Origin: Ophiodon elongatus
Lineage: Eukaryota; Chordata; Actinopteri; Perciformes; Hexagrammidae
Assembly: GCA_016806645.1 (NCBI GenBank)
Contig: JACSYO010000535.1
Span: forward strand, 942,001 to 1,006,000
Direction: 5' to 3'
DNA length: 64,000 nt
The notes under the pieces are model-generated. The model worked only from the letters and a program-made list of their open reading frames with translations. It was not told where the DNA came from and searched no databases. The position numbers and the translations under genes are program-made. Shown here piece after piece: positions 62,336-64,000 of the stretch (positions are counted from its first letter, which is position 1; each line of letters opens with the position of its first letter).

Positions 62336-62349
62336 GTCACCATAGCAAC
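62336..62349. promoter_or_regulatory. X-box-like site (GTCACCATAGCAAC)
   Basis: A 14-nt match to the degenerate RFX consensus with the 2-nt AT spacer, except C for T at position 3. It lies in the nlgn3 intron upstream of the long CT tract. Confidence 0.35.
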
Positions 62350-62394
62350 CAGAATACAATACCACCATTTTAAATCTGAGCCCATTGCTTTCTC

Positions 62395-62500
62395 TCTTTT
62401 TTTCCATTTTCTCTCCTTCTGTGTTATATATTTATTCCTTTCTGTCCTTTTTATTTTTCTTCCTTCCTTTCTTTCTATTTTCCTTCCTTCTGATCTGTCT

Positions 62501-62583
<83 letters not shown>

Positions 62584-62640
62584 CCTCTCTCTCTATCTCT
62601 GTCTTCCTCACTCTTTGCCCTCCCACCCCATCTCATTCTC
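62395..62640. repeat. Long polypyrimidine tract with (CT)n core
   Basis: A pyrimidine-dominated stretch whose core, 62509-62579, is an uninterrupted (CT)n microsatellite of about 70 nt. The two flanks are CTTT/CCTT-rich. It produces long Leu/Ser and Arg/Glu frames that are not genes. Mirror symmetry gives it triplex (H-DNA) potential. Confidence 0.95.
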
Positions 62641-62650
62641 ACCACTCTCA

Positions 62651-62710
62651 GGGCTGGGGGGAGGGGGGGAGGAGGCAGGGAGTTGGACAGAGATGGAGGG
62701 AAGGCGGGAG
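62651..62710 (+). other. G-rich stretch after the CT tract (quadruplex potential)
   Basis: GGGCTGGGGGGAGGGGGGG followed by further GG and GGG runs meets the simple four-run G-quadruplex pattern on the transcribed-sense strand. It directly follows the polypyrimidine tract. Confidence 0.6.
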
Positions 62711-63598
62711 AGAAACAGGGAGAGACAGGGGAGAGTCTGTGAGTGAAAGCGATACAAAGTGAGGGAGGGGAAGGCGAGAAGCTACACAGAACACGGGGGG
62801 AGCAGGAGTGAAAATGAGAGAGAGTTTCTTGTCTTGTCTCCCAGCTCTAGCTAGCCAGCCAGTAATTCAGTCTATTCCTCAAACAGAGGCTTTTTTCTTC
62901 CCTCTACCTCTGGATGTGCTTTATCTGGCTGGAGTGTCGCTCCAGCTGGGTATCAAGCCCTGGTTCGGGAATAGAATAAACAACATTTTACCAAAACTTA
63001 AGCACAAATGTAACTGCCTGCAATGCCAAGCAAGACCGTGCAAATAAATTGTTGCACAGAGATAGGCCTGTGTAAAAAGGAGGCGCGTGGTAGCATTGTG
63101 TAATTAGCCGGTGCATTTTCCCTATCACTGTCAAGCCAGATTAGCCTTCTCCCCAGTTAGGAGATGTGTCAGAGTACCTCTCTCTTTATTCTCCCTAATG
63201 GCTTCCTGCGTGTCTATATTGGAAAGTGCGTCCACCTCCTGGAAGACAACACAAAGCCAAATACGGCCCTAATAGTTTGGTTTATGATAAATATTTTATC
63301 TTGTAAATGGCAAGCCACATTTTCAGCTCAGATGGCCAATTACTATAATAGAGTTGAGTCGACATAATGAGTGGACATTAATTTGTATCTCATAGAGCAG
63401 ATATGAAAGAATAGTGCCTCCATTTCCATTAGTAGGTAGTAGCAGACTGTATCCCACAGCTGGTATCTGAGAGGTGACCGTCAGCTTGTCTGTTTGTGGC
63501 CACCATGCGCTGTATCTGCTGTATCTGAATCTGAGCTGACCCTTGATCGGAGTGGGTGGACCACAATGTGAATGTGTTAATGATGGCCGCTCTTGCAG

Positions 63599-63748
63599 AC
63601 ATACGAGACACCGGGGCCAAGCCTGTGATGGTCTACATCCACGGAGGATCCTACATGGAGGGGACGGGCAACATGATTGACGGGAGTGTCCTGGCCAGCT
63701 ACGGAAATGTCATCGTTATCACTCTCAACTACCGCGTCGGTGTCCTCG
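63599..63748 (+). CDS. nlgn3: Neuroligin-3, exon after splice site A (esterase-like core)
   Basis: A 150-nt exon, phase 1-1. After the shared G it encodes DIRDTGAKPVMVYIHGGSYM and continues EGTGNMIDGSVLASYGNVIV to ITLNYRVGVL. HGGSYMEGTG is the oxyanion-loop region of the cholinesterase-like fold, and VIVITLNYRVGVLG is the following conserved strand. It is nearly identical to mammalian NLGN3 at this place (DIRDSGAKP and DGSILASYG from memory). The donor is CTCG|GTAAGC at 63749. The remaining exons, including the region of the lost catalytic serine, the stalk, the transmembrane helix and the PDZ-binding tail, lie beyond the window. Confidence 0.95.
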
Positions 63749-64000
63749 GTAAGCATCTTTTCCTGTCTTTTTTTTTCTTTCTTCAGCTCCTCCTTCAAGG
63801 ACATTTTTCTGGGCCGTCTTTATAGGGCAGCTAGGTGTAATGAGCACTGCTGATTGCCACATACACTCCAAATAAGGCCGAGGGAAAAACACAGCACTGT
63901 AAATACACGGACCGTTCCTGTGCTCCTTGTTGATGTGGTGCTCGTGTATCAAAATCACAGTAATTGAGTGTGCTGAATGTGGGTTTGTTGTTGTGACTGG
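63749..64000 (+). other. nlgn3: Start of the next nlgn3 intron (cut by the window edge)
   Basis: The intron begins GTAAGC and continues past the end of the sequence. A short pyrimidine run follows the donor. Nothing else was recognised. Confidence 0.85.

Larger units (their letters stand above)
55796..63598 (+). other. nlgn3: nlgn3 intron between A2 and the DIRDTGAKP exon
   Basis: About 7.8 kb of intron with no further coding match. It holds a possible repeat near 57925-58080, a (CA)n tract at 58797, a 21-nt tandem duplication at 59364, a C-run at 60440, an X-box-like site at 62336, a long polypyrimidine tract at 62395-62640 and a G-rich stretch after it. The acceptor is GGCCGCTCTTGCAG. Confidence 0.75.

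Noticed and set aside
62252..62762. Long Leu/Ser-rich and Arg/Glu-rich open frames
   Set aside because: They are produced by the (CT)n microsatellite and have no start, splice or domain support.
1..64000. CRISPR arrays, tRNA or rRNA genes, and viral or retroviral coding remnants
   Set aside because: No regularly spaced direct repeats, no tRNA-like A/B box pairs with cloverleaf and no recognisable gag/pol-type reading frames were seen by eye; this is a vertebrate intergenic and intronic region.

Overview
This window looks like teleost fish nuclear DNA. The evidence is long gene-free stretches, GT/AG introns, many (CA)n, (GA)n and (AT)n microsatellites, and dispersed repeats of a type I know from spiny-rayed (percomorph) fishes. 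No bacterial or viral gene content was recognised. The two recognisable protein-coding loci both lie on the + strand.

Layout. Positions 1-3915 hold no recognisable gene and one copy of a dispersed teleost repeat (about 2486-2805). A two-exon, seven-transmembrane receptor gene occupies 3916-5300 and encodes 321 aa. A poly(A) signal follows at 5406. The receptor lacks the usual DRY, CWxP and NPxxY signatures. From 5535 to about 20470 there are roughly 15 kb of non-coding DNA with scattered repeats and one striking 18-bp perfect hairpin (16755-16799). A CpG-rich, promoter-like block (20470-21200) carries a TATA-like element, a palindromic X-box-like site and a near-perfect splice donor at 20921. 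It is the best candidate in this window for the nlgn3 promoter and first untranslated exon.

From 45088 to the right edge lie the 5' exons of a neuroligin-3 gene. These are the start and signal-peptide exon (45088-45797), two 60-nt cassette exons corresponding to splice-site-A inserts A1 (46889-46948) and A2 (55736-55795), and the exon starting DIRDTGAKP (63599-63748). The gene continues beyond 64000. Every junction is phase 1, so none, A1, A2 or A1+A2 can all be spliced in frame. If the CpG block is the true first exon, the intron up to 45087 is about 24 kb.

How it works together. Neuroligin-3 is a postsynaptic adhesion protein that binds neurexins, and its A inserts are neuron-regulated. 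The sequence places an Rbfox motif (TGCATG) 60 nt upstream of A1 and another 27 nt downstream of A2, which predicts opposite effects on the two exons. A further open, 48-nt, phase-1 exon candidate lies between them (50178-50225) and could be an undescribed third insert. Three exact X-box (RFX-type) palindromes lie at 7654, 20522 and 48689. No complete novel gene system was found; the points most worth checking are this regulatory architecture, the candidate exon and two foldback elements.
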